Shown: positions 1 through 7,279, counted from the stretch's first letter. The stretch: 13,244 nucleotides of DNA from an uncultured Eubacteriales bacterium (GCA_900321195.1 ONVG01000080.1:1-13244), one strand, 5' to 3'. The notes: a model not told the origin generated them from the sequence alone. Made by a program: numbers and translations.

Positions 1-84
1 AGGTTAAGCAAGAAACGAATTATGTTTATGGCTGCTCTCAATCCGGATTTCTTTTTGAAGATACTTTTTGAGCCTTTAAAGTAA
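1..84 (+). CDS. C-terminal end of an unidentified protein (partial)
   Basis: Frame 1 is open from the window edge to a TAA at 82-84 and gives 27 residues ending in FFLKILFEPLK. The mix of Arg/Lys, Phe, Leu and Met looks like a real protein tail. The stop is followed by the promoter of the next gene within about 35 bases, as expected at the end of a transcription unit. No domain can be recognised from so short a piece, so no function is proposed. I see no convincing hairpin-plus-T-run terminator between this stop and the next promoter. Confidence 0.45.
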   Translation, partial: RLSKKRIMFMAALNPDFFLKILFEPLK

Positions 85-117
85 ATGCTGTTGCCCTGTA
101 AACACTTGTTTTTCGGG

Positions 118-146
118 TTGACATTATTTTCATATTGGTTTAAAAT
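118..146 (+). promoter_or_regulatory. Sigma-A promoter of the envelope O-acylation operon
   Basis: TTGACA at 118-123 is followed by exactly 17 bases and then TAAAAT at 141-146, a near-consensus housekeeping promoter. Transcription should begin near 153, leaving a leader of about 43 bases before the ATG at 196, with GGAGGT at 183-188 as ribosome site. This is the only strong promoter found before 6257, which supports reading the six genes downstream as one unit. I see no clear operator repeat around it. Confidence 0.8.
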
Positions 147-195
147 TATAAGGCAAGACTATATTTTTGCATTTATAAAAACGGAGGTAACAAAA

Positions 196-1071
196 ATGAA
201 AAAAAAGTTTTTATTGATAGTGTCGGCAGTTCTTACTGCTGCACTTATAGCAGGCTGTTCCGGAAACGGTTCTCAGAGCAGTGAAGCTTCAAAAAAGGAA
301 AGCAAAGCAAGCGCTGCTTCCGCAGTATCTGAAACATCAAAGTCTGATGACAGCAAGACAGACAGTGATGAAAGCAAAGAAAGCAAGAAAGAAAGCAAGG
401 AAGAAAGCAAGAAAGAGAGCAGCGCCGAAAATACAGGCGACCTCGCAGATCCTTCATGGTTTGACGACGCTGTTTTCATAGGCGACAGTGTAACGCTCAA
501 GCTTTCATATTTTGTTGAAGATCATGACGATCTCGGCAAGGCAGAATTCCTTTGTGCAGGAAGCTTAGGCTATACAAATGCGCTCTGGGATCTTGACCAT
601 GAGGATAATGTTCACCCGACACTCAACGGCGAGAAGATAACCGTAGATGATGGAGCAAAGGCTCTCGGCTCAAAGAAGATATTCATAATGCTTGGAATGA
701 ATGATATCGGTCTTTACGGAGTTGACGGCGCTGTAAGCAGCATGATAGAGCTTACGGATAAGATACATGAAAAATGCCCCGATGCAGTTATTTACATAGA
801 GTCCGTTACACCTATGGTAGCCAACAGCTCACTCGGCGGTCTTAACAATGAGAATATAAAGGAATTTGACGAGAAAATACAGCCGATATGCGAGGAAAAA
901 GGCTATAAATATCTTGATGTAGCTTCGGCAGTATCGGATGAAAACGGCGATCTTATTTATGAATACTGCGGAGATCCGCCGACAGATGATAATCCCGACG
1001 GAATGGGTCTTCATTTCACGGATGCAGGCTGTCAGAAATGGGCAGACTATCTTAGAGCCAACGTTAAGTGA
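196..1071 (+). CDS. SGNH/GDSL-family lipoprotein (first of two tandem paralogues)
   Basis: The 291-residue protein is predicted to be exported and lipid-anchored. It starts with a Lys-rich n-region and hydrophobic core, and its lipobox LIAGC puts the lipidated Cys at residue 21. Residues 22-80 are a low-complexity Ser/Lys/Glu linker, likely a spacer through the wall. The globular part (about 86-291) has the SGNH blocks: GDS with nucleophile Ser98, Gly122 in AGSLGY, Asn169 in GMND, and His273 in LHFTDAG. Such enzymes move or remove acyl groups on glycans and lipids. The Asp normally three residues before the His is replaced by Met270. I chose ATG 196 over an in-frame ATG at 85 because it has GGAGGT upstream and begins a proper signal peptide. 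The next gene is a paralogue with a nearly identical catalytic domain. The link to the downstream MBOAT gene suggests envelope polymer acylation or deacylation; the substrate is unknown. Confidence 0.85.
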   Translation: MKKKFLLIVSAVLTAALIAGCSGNGSQSSEASKKESKASAASAVSETSKSDDSKTDSDESKESKKESKEESKKESSAENTGDLADPSWFDDAVFIGDSVTLKLSYFVEDHDDLGKAEFLCAGSLGYTNALWDLDHEDNVHPTLNGEKITVDDGAKALGSKKIFIMLGMNDIGLYGVDGAVSSMIELTDKIHEKCPDAVIYIESVTPMVANSSLGGLNNENIKEFDEKIQPICEEKGYKYLDVASAVSDENGDLIYEYCGDPPTDDNPDGMGLHFTDAGCQKWADYLRANVK

Positions 1072-1082
1072 GTGTGACTGAT

Positions 1083-2171
1083 ATGAAAAGGATCTTTTCT
1101 GTAATTATTGCCGCAGCGCTTGTATGCTCGCTTTGTGCATGCAGCTCCGGCAAAAACGAACAGTCGTCAGAGCTTTCTATAACGGAGAGCGCAGCGGCTT
1201 CAAATGCCGAGGCGACTTCCGAGGAAAGCTCAGAAGCATCAAAAACCGAAAGCTCACAGACTCAGACTTCAAAAAAGGAGTCCTCTGCGGAAGAAAGCTC
1301 CAAGAAGGAAAGCAGCAAGGCAGAAGAAAGCTCCAAAGAGGAAAGCAAGGCTGAAAGCAGTTCGGAGTCAAGCACTGAGTTAAGCGCTGAAAAAAGCGAA
1401 GAACCAAGCACCGAGCCGAGCAAAGAACCGAGTACAGAGCCGAGTGTTGAGCCGAGCATTGAGCCAAGCATTGAGCCGAGTGTTGAGCCAAGTCCTGAAC
1501 CGAGCGTTGAGCCGAGCAAGCCTCAGCCTCAGCCAAGCAAGCCGAAACAGCCCTCAAACGGGTCGCCTGTTTCATCAGACTGGTTTGATGATGCATTGTT
1601 TATAGGCGACAGTGTAACACTAAAGCTGTGGTACTATTCGGATAACGGCTCACTGGGAGATGCCGAGTTCCTCTGTGCAGGAAGTCTGGGATATAACAAT
1701 GCATTGTGGGACCTTTATCATCCCGACAATGTTCACCCGACACTCAACGGTGAAAAGGTGACTGTAGACGAGGGCGCAAGGATAATAAATCCTAACAAGA
1801 TATTCATAATGCTGGGAATGAACGATATCGGACTTTACGGAGTTGACGGCGCTGTTGACGGAATGAGAGAGCTTGTACGGCGCATACACAACAACTGTCC
1901 CGATGCGGATATATATATCGAATCGGTAACGCCCATGCTTGAGGATATGCAGCTGACTTATCTCAACAATACTACGATAGCCGAATTTGACCGCAAGGCT
2001 GAGGCTTACTGCAATGAGATGGGTTATCATTACCTTGATATAGCTTCGGCAGTCGGTGACGGCTACGGAAATCTTGTATATGAGTACTGCAGTGATGCGG
2101 CGGCTATGGGACTGCATTTTTCCGATGCCGGCTGTTATCAGTGGGTAGAGTACCTTAAAAATCATGTCTGA
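1083..2171 (+). CDS. SGNH/GDSL-family lipoprotein with long EPS-repeat linker (second paralogue)
   Basis: The 362-residue lipoprotein has its lipobox LCAC at residues 17-20 (lipidated Cys20). A linker of about 140 residues follows: Ser/Glu/Lys-rich first, then ten EPSx tetrapeptides (107-146), then a Pro/Lys/Gln stretch. The SGNH domain (about 166-362) carries GDS with Ser177, Gly200, Asn247 in GMND and His345 in MGLHFSDAG. As in the upstream paralogue, the expected catalytic Asp position is Met (342). The two catalytic domains share long identical runs, so this is a local duplication whose linkers diverged. ATG 1083 begins directly with the signal peptide; a GTG at 1068 overlapping the previous stop is possible and would add five residues. 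The ribosome site is weak (GTGAG at 1068-1072), so translation is probably coupled to the first gene. The longer linker may let this copy reach further into the wall. Confidence 0.82.
   Translation: MKRIFSVIIAAALVCSLCACSSGKNEQSSELSITESAAASNAEATSEESSEASKTESSQTQTSKKESSAEESSKKESSKAEESSKEESKAESSSESSTELSAEKSEEPSTEPSKEPSTEPSVEPSIEPSIEPSVEPSPEPSVEPSKPQPQPSKPKQPSNGSPVSSDWFDDALFIGDSVTLKLWYYSDNGSLGDAEFLCAGSLGYNNALWDLYHPDNVHPTLNGEKVTVDEGARIINPNKIFIMLGMNDIGLYGVDGAVDGMRELVRRIHNNCPDADIYIESVTPMLEDMQLTYLNNTTIAEFDRKAEAYCNEMGYHYLDIASAVGDGYGNLVYEYCSDAAAMGLHFSDAGCYQWVEYLKNHV
1401..1520 (+). repeat. Ten 12-bp tandem units encoding EPSx tetrapeptides
   Basis: In-frame tandem units of the form GA(A/G)-CC(A/G/T)-AG(C/T)-NNN encode Glu-Pro-Ser-X, where X runs T, K, T, V, I, I, V, P, V, K. 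The Pro every fourth residue predicts an extended, stiff spacer between the lipid anchor and the SGNH domain. Unit number could change by slippage or recombination without shifting the frame. The first paralogue lacks this block. Confidence 0.9.
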
Positions 2172-2190
2172 ATGAAAGGAAAGAGATAAT

Positions 2191-2739
2191 ATGAAAAAGA
2201 TATTTATAGCATTGACTGCGGCTGTAATGGCACTTACACTTTGTGCATGCGGCGGAAATGACAGCGGAAAAACTTCTGATGCTTCAAAGGCTTCAACAGC
2301 ATCAACAGCTTCAGCGGCTTCAACTGCCGATACCGATACTTCAAAATCAGATACCGACCTCAAGGCTATACTTGAAAAGGTCAAGGCAGAAGTAAAGATG
2401 CCTGCTGATACATCAGATTTCAATGCTGCGAAGATGAAAAGAACATTCGGCATTGAAGAGGACTTGATGGACGATTTTGCAGGACTTTACTGTACTGACG
2501 GTCTTACACAGGATGAGATAGTATATGTAAAGGCAAAGAATGAGGATGCCGCAAAGAAGATAGAAGAGCAGCTCCAGAAAAACTGGGAGTCAAAGTATAA
2601 TGTTATCAAGAATTACAGTCCCGAACAGGTAAAGAATATCGAGAGCGCAAAGGTGGAGAAAAACGGACTTTATGTTTCACTCGTTATCTCCGCAGATGCA
2701 GACAAGATAAAGAGTATATTCAGTGAAGGCATAAAATAA
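2191..2739 (+). CDS. DUF4358-type lipoprotein
   Basis: The 182-residue protein has a signal peptide with lipobox LCAC (residues 17-20, lipidated Cys20) and a short Ser/Thr/Ala/Asp linker to about residue 55. A small soluble domain follows, with an amphipathic Lys/Glu-rich start, FGIEEDLMDDFAG in the middle and alternating helix and strand segments to the end. This layout resembles the DUF4358 lipoproteins of Clostridia, which I recall often being found near MBOAT and DHHW genes; the family name comes from memory of its look, not a search. No catalytic residues are evident, so it may be an accessory or substrate-binding part of the acylation machine. AAAGGA at 2175-2180 supports the ATG chosen. 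It lies 19 bases after the second SGNH gene and 29 before the MBOAT gene, so it is cotranscribed. Confidence 0.72.
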   Translation: MKKIFIALTAAVMALTLCACGGNDSGKTSDASKASTASTASAASTADTDTSKSDTDLKAILEKVKAEVKMPADTSDFNAAKMKRTFGIEEDLMDDFAGLYCTDGLTQDEIVYVKAKNEDAAKKIEEQLQKNWESKYNVIKNYSPEQVKNIESAKVEKNGLYVSLVISADADKIKSIFSEGIK

Positions 2740-2768
2740 AAGACGTTTAGGGCTGGTGGTGTTTTAGC

Positions 2769-4166
2769 TTGATATTTTCAAGTCTGATATTTCTTTTCAT
2801 GTTTCTGCCGCTGGTGCTTCTGCTGTATTATGCAACACCGAAGCGGTTCAGAAATGTGACACTGTTTATTGTTGACCTTGTATTCTATTCATGGGGCGAG
2901 CCTATGCTCGTCCTTCTGATGCTTGTGTCGATACTTATAAACTATATCGCAGGTATTCTTATAGGTATAAACCGCGGGAAAAAGGGCGTTTCAAAATTTA
3001 TATTCATAACGGCGATAGTCCTTAACCTCGGACTTCTGGGCTTCTTCAAATATGTAGGCTTTATCGGAGAAACACTGAATTTCATACTGCCGTTTTTGAA
3101 TATCCCTATACTAAAGGTATCGCTGCCTATCGGTATATCATTCTATACTTTCCAGACAATGTCATATACGATAGATGTTTACCGCAATACCGTAAAGGTG
3201 CAGAAGAATGTTATAACCTTCGGCACTTATGTATCGCTTTTTCCGCAGCTTATAGCAGGTCCTATAGTAAGATATCAGGATGTGGCGGAGCAGCTTGTCA
3301 ACCGTAAGGAAAGCTTACAGCAGTTTACTGACGGCGTAAAGGTATTTCTTGTCGGCTTGTCAAAAAAGATACTCATTGCAAACGAGATGGGTCTTATATG
3401 GGATACCGTAAGGAACAGCGGCTCTGCAAGCGGAGCTTCAGGCTCATGGGTGGGAATAATAGCCTATACGCTTCAGATATATTTTGATTTCAGCGGATAT
3501 TCCGATATGGCTATAGGTCTTGGAAAGATGTTCGGATTTGAGTTTATGAAGAACTTCGATTATCCGTATATCTCATCGAGCATAACGGAATTCTGGAGAA
3601 GATGGCATATCTCACTCGGAACATGGTTCAGGGAGTATGTATATATACCATTGGGCGGAAACAGGCATGGTCTTGCAAGACAGATAATAAATATAGGCGT
3701 TGTATGGTTCCTTACGGGACTGTGGCACGGCGCAAGCTGGAACTTTATACTTTGGGGCGTATATTTCGGAATACTTCTTGTGATAGAGAAATCCTTCCTT
3801 TTGAAATTGCTGAAAAAGCTCCCGTCCGCTGTAGGACATATCTATGCAATGATACTTGTTGTTTTCGGCTGGGTACTGTTCTACTTTGAGGATATGAGCG
3901 AGATGGGAAGGTTCATTGCAAGGCTTTTCGGCTCGGACGGCTTTGCAATGTCACAAAGCGTACAGGCGGCTGTTATATCGTATCTGCCTCTTATAATAAC
4001 AGCGGCTGTCGTTTCAACACCGCTGTTCACAACTCTCTACCATAAGATAAAGAGCAGGGCTGTTTTGTCCGTTATAGACAACGGAGCATGTATAACTTCT
4101 CTCCTGCTTTGTACCTCTGCTCTTGTAAGCAGCTCCTATAATCCGTTCCTGTACTTCAAGTTCTGA
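2769..4166 (+). CDS. MBOAT-family membrane O-acyltransferase (AlgI/DltB/PatA-like)
   Basis: The 465-residue polytopic protein has around ten or more hydrophobic segments. It carries the MBOAT signature: the re-entrant region SSITEFWRRWHISLGTWFRE (269-288, with His280), then YIPLGG (292-297), and the invariant active-site His320 in GLWHGASWNFILWG. The YTFQTMSYTIDVYR segment (126-139) is also typical of the AlgI branch. In AlgI, PatA and DltB systems this protein moves an activated acyl group from the cytoplasm to an extracytoplasmic partner, which attaches it to a glycan or teichoic acid. The start is TTG 2769, with GGTGGT at 2755-2760 nine bases upstream; the resulting MIFSSLIFLF is the usual start of the family, and the next Met (residue 11) would cut into the first membrane helix. 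The DHHW partner follows 36 bases later. AlgI-like length (about 465) favours acetyl transfer over D-alanyl transfer, but the acyl group is not proven. Confidence 0.92.
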   Translation: MIFSSLIFLFMFLPLVLLLYYATPKRFRNVTLFIVDLVFYSWGEPMLVLLMLVSILINYIAGILIGINRGKKGVSKFIFITAIVLNLGLLGFFKYVGFIGETLNFILPFLNIPILKVSLPIGISFYTFQTMSYTIDVYRNTVKVQKNVITFGTYVSLFPQLIAGPIVRYQDVAEQLVNRKESLQQFTDGVKVFLVGLSKKILIANEMGLIWDTVRNSGSASGASGSWVGIIAYTLQIYFDFSGYSDMAIGLGKMFGFEFMKNFDYPYISSSITEFWRRWHISLGTWFREYVYIPLGGNRHGLARQIINIGVVWFLTGLWHGASWNFILWGVYFGILLVIEKSFLLKLLKKLPSAVGHIYAMILVVFGWVLFYFEDMSEMGRFIARLFGSDGFAMSQSVQAAVISYLPLIITAAVVSTPLFTTLYHKIKSRAVLSVIDNGACITSLLLCTSALVSSSYNPFLYFKF

Positions 4167-4202
4167 TGATTTATAATTTTTAATTGTTTAAAGGGAGTTA
4201 CA

Positions 4203-5342
4203 ATGAAAATCAAAAATACAGTAAAATATCTTCCTGCGTTCATCTTCTGCGCTTTTATATTTACATTTATGATACTTCTGTTCGTTCTCCCGAAGCAGAC
4301 CTATTCCGCACAGGAAAAGAAAATGCTTGCAGATTTCCCGTCCGTTACGGGAGAGAACATTATGAGCGGAAAATTTCAGGAGGGTCTGGACACCTGGCTT
4401 TCAGACCATCTTCCTGCGCGAAATTTCTTTGTCGGACTGAGCGCGGATTATGAGCTTGTGACGGGCAGGAACGGCAAAAAAGGGATATATCTCGGCAATG
4501 ACGGATATCTTTTCCCGAAGCCTACGCCTGATACCGAAAAGATATCCGAAAATGCGGGCTATATAAAGGAGTTTGCAGACTGCTCGGATATACCCGTTTA
4601 TATGTCGCTTATACCCTCTTCGGGATATATAAACAGCGGCAGGCTTCCTCTTGTTCACGAGCCTTATAATGACGGTGAACTGATAGATAAATTCAGCAGT
4701 CAGCTTGGTGAGAACATCATCTTTGCTGATGTAAAGTCTGCATTTTCCGAAAAGGCAAAAACAGAGCAGCTTTACTACAGAACAGACCATCACTGGACTG
4801 CAAAGGGCGCATACGAATGCTATAAGCTTTTGGGTGATAAGCTCGGATATGAGCCTGTCCCCGAAGAAAGCTTTGAAAAGGAAAGCATTGACGGCTTTTA
4901 CGGCACATCATATTCAAAGAGTGCGCTTTGGTGGGTATCGCCTGATAAGATAGAGCTTTGGAAAAACAAAAGCCAGAGCAGTGACAGCGTTTCCGTCAGC
5001 ATACATGACGGTGATGAGAGCAAAGAGGGAAACAGTTATTTTTTCAGAGAGCATCTTAATGAGGATGACAAATATCCTGTTTATCTTGACGGAAACCACA
5101 GTCTTGTCAGGATAAAGAACAGCGGCGCAAAAGGCGGAAAGCTCATAGTTGTAAAGGATTCATACGCACATGCGCTTGTGCCGTTTTTGTCTCAGAATTA
5201 CAGTGAGATAATAACAGTCGATCTCAGGTATTACAAAAAGGATGTATCTGCGCTTGCACAGCAGGAAAAGGCTGACGGTATACTGATACTTTATTCCCTT
5301 GATAATCTTGCGGCTGATGACAACATCTCTTTTCTTTTTTAA
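4203..5342 (+). CDS. Membrane-anchored DHHW/AlgX-like acyltransferase partner of MBOAT
   Basis: The 379-residue protein has one N-terminal membrane segment (about residues 9-30) with no lipobox, then an extracytoplasmic domain. The signature TDHHWT is at 194-199, with Asp195, His196 and His197. The likely nucleophile Ser320 lies in KDSYAHALVPFL near the C-terminus. This matches the AlgJ/AlgX/DHHW branch of SGNH-like proteins, where the Asp-His pair lies in the middle of the chain and the Ser is late. In alginate acetylation these proteins take acetyl groups from AlgI; by analogy this protein would take acyl groups from the adjacent MBOAT. AAGGGAG at 4191-4197 supports ATG 4203. The long Ser-rich loop around 256-278 looks like a lineage-specific insertion. 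The acceptor polymer cannot be told from the sequence. Confidence 0.86.
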   Translation: MKIKNTVKYLPAFIFCAFIFTFMILLFVLPKQTYSAQEKKMLADFPSVTGENIMSGKFQEGLDTWLSDHLPARNFFVGLSADYELVTGRNGKKGIYLGNDGYLFPKPTPDTEKISENAGYIKEFADCSDIPVYMSLIPSSGYINSGRLPLVHEPYNDGELIDKFSSQLGENIIFADVKSAFSEKAKTEQLYYRTDHHWTAKGAYECYKLLGDKLGYEPVPEESFEKESIDGFYGTSYSKSALWWVSPDKIELWKNKSQSSDSVSVSIHDGDESKEGNSYFFREHLNEDDKYPVYLDGNHSLVRIKNSGAKGGKLIVVKDSYAHALVPFLSQNYSEIITVDLRYYKKDVSALAQQEKADGILILYSLDNLAADDNISFLF

Positions 5343-5357
5343 AGTGGTGAGCGGAAA

Positions 5358-6257
5358 GTGAAAAATAAGAAGCTGAGCAATAAAAACAAGGCAGTTTTGT
5401 TTATAATAATATCGGCGTTCTGCTTTGCGCTTATGAATTTGTTCGTAAGGCTGTCGGGTGATCTGCCGTCATTTCAGAAAAGCTTTTTCAGGAATTTTGT
5501 TGCAATGTTCTTTGCGGCGCTGATGATGCTTAAAAACAGACAGAGCTTCCGCTGGAAAAAAGGAAACCTGAAATATCTTTTTATGAGGTCGCTTGCCGGA
5601 ACTGTCGGGATCGTCTGCAACTTTTATGCTATCGACCACATACCGCTTTCGGATGCATCGATACTCAATAAGATGTCGCCGTTTTTTGTGATAATCTTTT
5701 CGATAATAATACTGAAAGAAAGGCTGACACTTTTTCAGGGCGCTGTTGTATTCGGCGCATTTATCGGCGCTATGTTCGTGATAAAGCCGTCATTTTCAAA
5801 TGTTGACGTACTGCCGTCTGCGCTCGGACTTATGGGCGGAATGTTTGCAGGCTTTGCATATACTATAGTTCGTCTTTTGGGAAAACGTAATGAAAACGGC
5901 GCAATGATAGTATTGTTTTTTTCGGCATTCTCATGTCTTACAATGCTGCCGTTCCTGATATTCGACTTTCACCCAATGAGTTTATATCAGCTTATAATGC
6001 TTTTGTGCGCAGGACTGGCGGCTTCGGGCGGACAGTTCTCGATAACAGCGGCATACTGTAACGCTCCTGCAAGAGAGATATCCGTTTACGATTACTCGCA
6101 GATAATATTTGCTACACTGCTCGGAATAATTTTTTTCGGAGAGCTTACAGACATTTACAGCTTTATCGGCTATGCAATAATAATTCTTATGGCTGTCGCA
6201 ATGTTTATTTATAATAACAGCTCAAAGTCGGAGAGCTTCCGTTTGGAAAAAAAGTGA
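5358..6257 (+). CDS. EamA-type DMT-superfamily transporter
   Basis: The 299-residue protein has ten predicted membrane helices in two EamA halves (about 12-141 and 153-287). Typical marks are the segment after helix 1 (GDLPSFQKSFFRN, 34-46), the NKMSPFF...LKERLT stretch closing the first half (104-123), and the matching DYSQIIF...FFGELTD stretch in the second (245-265). Family members export or import small metabolites; the substrate cannot be predicted. The start is GTG 5358, with GTGGTGAG at 5344-5351 about six bases upstream; the next in-frame ATG would remove the first helix. It begins 15 bases after the DHHW gene and is the last gene before a terminator. It may be a passenger, or may supply or export something for envelope modification. 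Confidence 0.88.
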   Translation: MKNKKLSNKNKAVLFIIISAFCFALMNLFVRLSGDLPSFQKSFFRNFVAMFFAALMMLKNRQSFRWKKGNLKYLFMRSLAGTVGIVCNFYAIDHIPLSDASILNKMSPFFVIIFSIIILKERLTLFQGAVVFGAFIGAMFVIKPSFSNVDVLPSALGLMGGMFAGFAYTIVRLLGKRNENGAMIVLFFSAFSCLTMLPFLIFDFHPMSLYQLIMLLCAGLAASGGQFSITAAYCNAPAREISVYDYSQIIFATLLGIIFFGELTDIYSFIGYAIIILMAVAMFIYNNSSKSESFRLEKK

Positions 6258-6337
6258 TGAGAGCGGATAATGCTCCTGCGTTACTTGTTTTCGGAAAAGT
6301 AAATAAAGAAACAGTATCGGCTGAAAGCCGGTCGGTT

Positions 6338-6365
6338 AAAGGGACTGCTGCGGCAGTCCTTTTTT
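6338..6365 (+). terminator. Rho-independent terminator of the first operon
   Basis: GGACTGC (6342-6348), loop TGCG, and GCAGTCC (6353-6359) form a perfect 7-bp stem, extended by AAAG pairing with the T-run. Six T follow (6360-6365). It lies 81 bases after the EamA transporter stop and closes the transcription unit that begins at 118. Confidence 0.85.
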
Positions 6366-6501
6366 GCTTAGATCTATTTCTGTGTAAATAATAAAAACAG
6401 TATTGCATAATTGCCGGATGTGTGGCACAATTATAGAAAGCTTTGAGCTATTATGCATTAATAATTATTAATTGTTGATTATTAATTGTTAATTAATAAA
6501 G
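6366..6501. other. AT-rich gene-free spacer with a small hairpin
   Basis: No credible gene is seen. ATAATTG (6407-6413) pairs with CAATTAT (6428-6434) around a 14-base loop containing CC and GG that could extend the stem. Two direct repeats follow. The stretch ends abruptly against the interior of a response-regulator coding sequence, which marks a likely deletion or insertion joint. Confidence 0.5.
6464..6491. repeat. Two tandem 14-bp AT-rich repeats
   Basis: ATTATTAATTGTTG at 6464-6477 is followed by ATTATTAATTGTTA at 6478-6491, identical in 13 of 14 bases. Related TTAATTG words also occur in the short spacer before the DHHW gene (around 4180). The repeats end about ten bases before the broken response-regulator gene and may have helped a deletion there. 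Confidence 0.75.
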
Positions 6502-6978
6502 GGGATTTTAACAGGACATGCAGAATATGCGCTTGATGCCTTTGCGCTTCATGCTTCCGGATATATACTGAAGCCTGTCGGAAAGGACAGGCTGCTTTCA
6601 GAGATACGATTTGCTGTTTCACATAATAGCAATATAAGCAGCAAGCAGGCGCATATCACTGTACACACCTTCGGAGAATTTGATCTGATAGTTGACGGCT
6701 CGGTAGTATAGTTCCAAAGAGCAAAATCAAAGGAGCTTCTTGCTTATCTTGTTGACAGGCAGGGAAACAGCGTCAGCAGAGCAAATGCATTTGCAGTTCT
6801 GTATGAAGACAAGGTGTATGACCGCTCAATGCAGAAACAGTTCGATGTAGTTATAAGGAGTCTGAGAGATACTCTACATGAGCATGGAGTGGAAGATATT
6901 TTTGAATTGAGCAGGGGCAATATGAGGATATGTCCCGAAAAAATAGAATGTGACCTTTATGATTTCATCAAGGGCGAT
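6502..6978 (+). pseudogene. Broken response regulator with SARP/BTAD-like DNA-binding region
   Basis: One frame reads ILTGHAEYALDAFALHASGY, then ILKPVGKDRLLSEI: the last third of a receiver domain with the conserved Lys-Pro of its beta-5 strand. FGEFDLIVDG and FQRAKSKELLAYLVDR follow, then QKQFDVVIRSLRDTL and CDLYDFIKGD, which look like a winged-helix transcription-activation region of the OmpR/SARP kind plus the start of a BTAD-like part. The gene is dead or fragmentary. The receiver start, including the phosphoacceptor Asp, is absent; a TAG at 6709-6711 interrupts the frame between the two domains; and similarity stops near 6978, after which the frame becomes a Phe/Ser-rich run. An open stretch from 6814 to 7197 survives but has no ribosome site and should not be taken as a gene. 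Intact relatives would be cytoplasmic two-component regulators. Confidence 0.8.
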
Positions 6979-6981
6979 TTC

Positions 6982-7122
6982 AGTTCGTCTACGTTTTTCA
7001 TTCTCTCCAAAACCAAGCTTAAGAGCTACTTCGTGCTTGTATTTTTCAGCATTGTCAACAGCATCTTTAGCTCTTGCGGCAGCTTCTTCTCTTTTCTTTT
7101 CTGCTCTTTTTTCTTTTATTTT
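6982..7122 (-). pseudogene. Possible minus-strand coding fragment, Lys/Glu/Ala-rich
   Basis: Read on the minus strand from 7122 downward, the sequence gives KIKEKRAEKKREEAAARAKD, then AVDNAEKYKHEVALKLGFGE, a charged helical peptide with ordinary codon use. The plus strand here reads as an implausible Phe/Ser run. A TGA at 7135-7137 (minus sense) lies just upstream, and no ATG or ribosome site is seen. The minus frame runs on into the response-regulator remnant after about 6980, so this is at best a fragment of another gene joined in inverted orientation. I do not recognise the protein. It could also be chance. Confidence 0.25.
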
Positions 7123-7212
7123 ATGATGAAAAAATCAGTTTTTTTCTTTTTGTTGATAAATCACAGATTTGATAAAGAAATAATGCTATATTTTTAAAAA
7201 TATGTCAAAAGG

Positions 7213-7241
7213 TTGACAGCTTTGTTAAATTGCTGTATTAT
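7213..7241 (+). promoter_or_regulatory. Strong sigma-A promoter of the C/ACP/AMP-ligase operon
   Basis: A perfect TTGACA at 7213-7218, a 17-base spacer, and TATTAT at 7236-7241 form a near-consensus promoter. Transcription should begin near 7248, giving a leader of about 39 bases. There is no room for a large riboswitch or attenuator in so short a leader, and no obvious operator repeat overlaps it. Confidence 0.82.
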
Positions 7242-7272
7242 AAAATTGGATAATGTCACTTTAGAATTATTT

Positions 7273-7279
7273 AAGGAGG
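7273..7279 (+). promoter_or_regulatory. Ribosome binding site deciding the condensation-protein start
   Basis: AAGGAGG lies seven bases before ATG 7287. An in-frame ATG at 7281 is only one base past this site, too close for initiation, so the protein should begin MSQIYPLTAA rather than two residues earlier. Confidence 0.85.

Noticed and set aside
1401..1520. The regular 12-bp repeats considered as a CRISPR-like or regulatory array.
   Set aside because: Units are directly tandem without spacers and keep the reading frame, so they are a protein-coding tetrapeptide repeat.
1177..1596. Long minus-strand open frames opposite the SGNH lipoprotein linkers.
   Set aside because: They are shadows of the low-complexity Ser/Glu/Pro repeats; their Leu/Ser/Cys-rich translation has no signals of translation.
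1650..2453. A 267-codon minus-strand open frame spanning the second SGNH gene and the DUF4358 lipoprotein gene.
   Set aside because: It covers parts of two well-supported plus-strand genes with signal peptides and catalytic motifs; its own translation has no domain and no ribosome site.
6257..6391. A 44-codon open frame starting with ATG overlapping the EamA transporter stop (ATGA).
   Set aside because: It runs straight through the terminator hairpin, has no ribosome site and no recognisable motif, so it is most likely an accident of the terminator sequence.
6814..7197. A 127-codon open frame that looks like a separate small gene.
   Set aside because: Its first half is the in-frame DNA-binding region of the broken response regulator and its second half is a Phe/Ser-rich run antisense to a charged peptide; no ribosome site precedes it.
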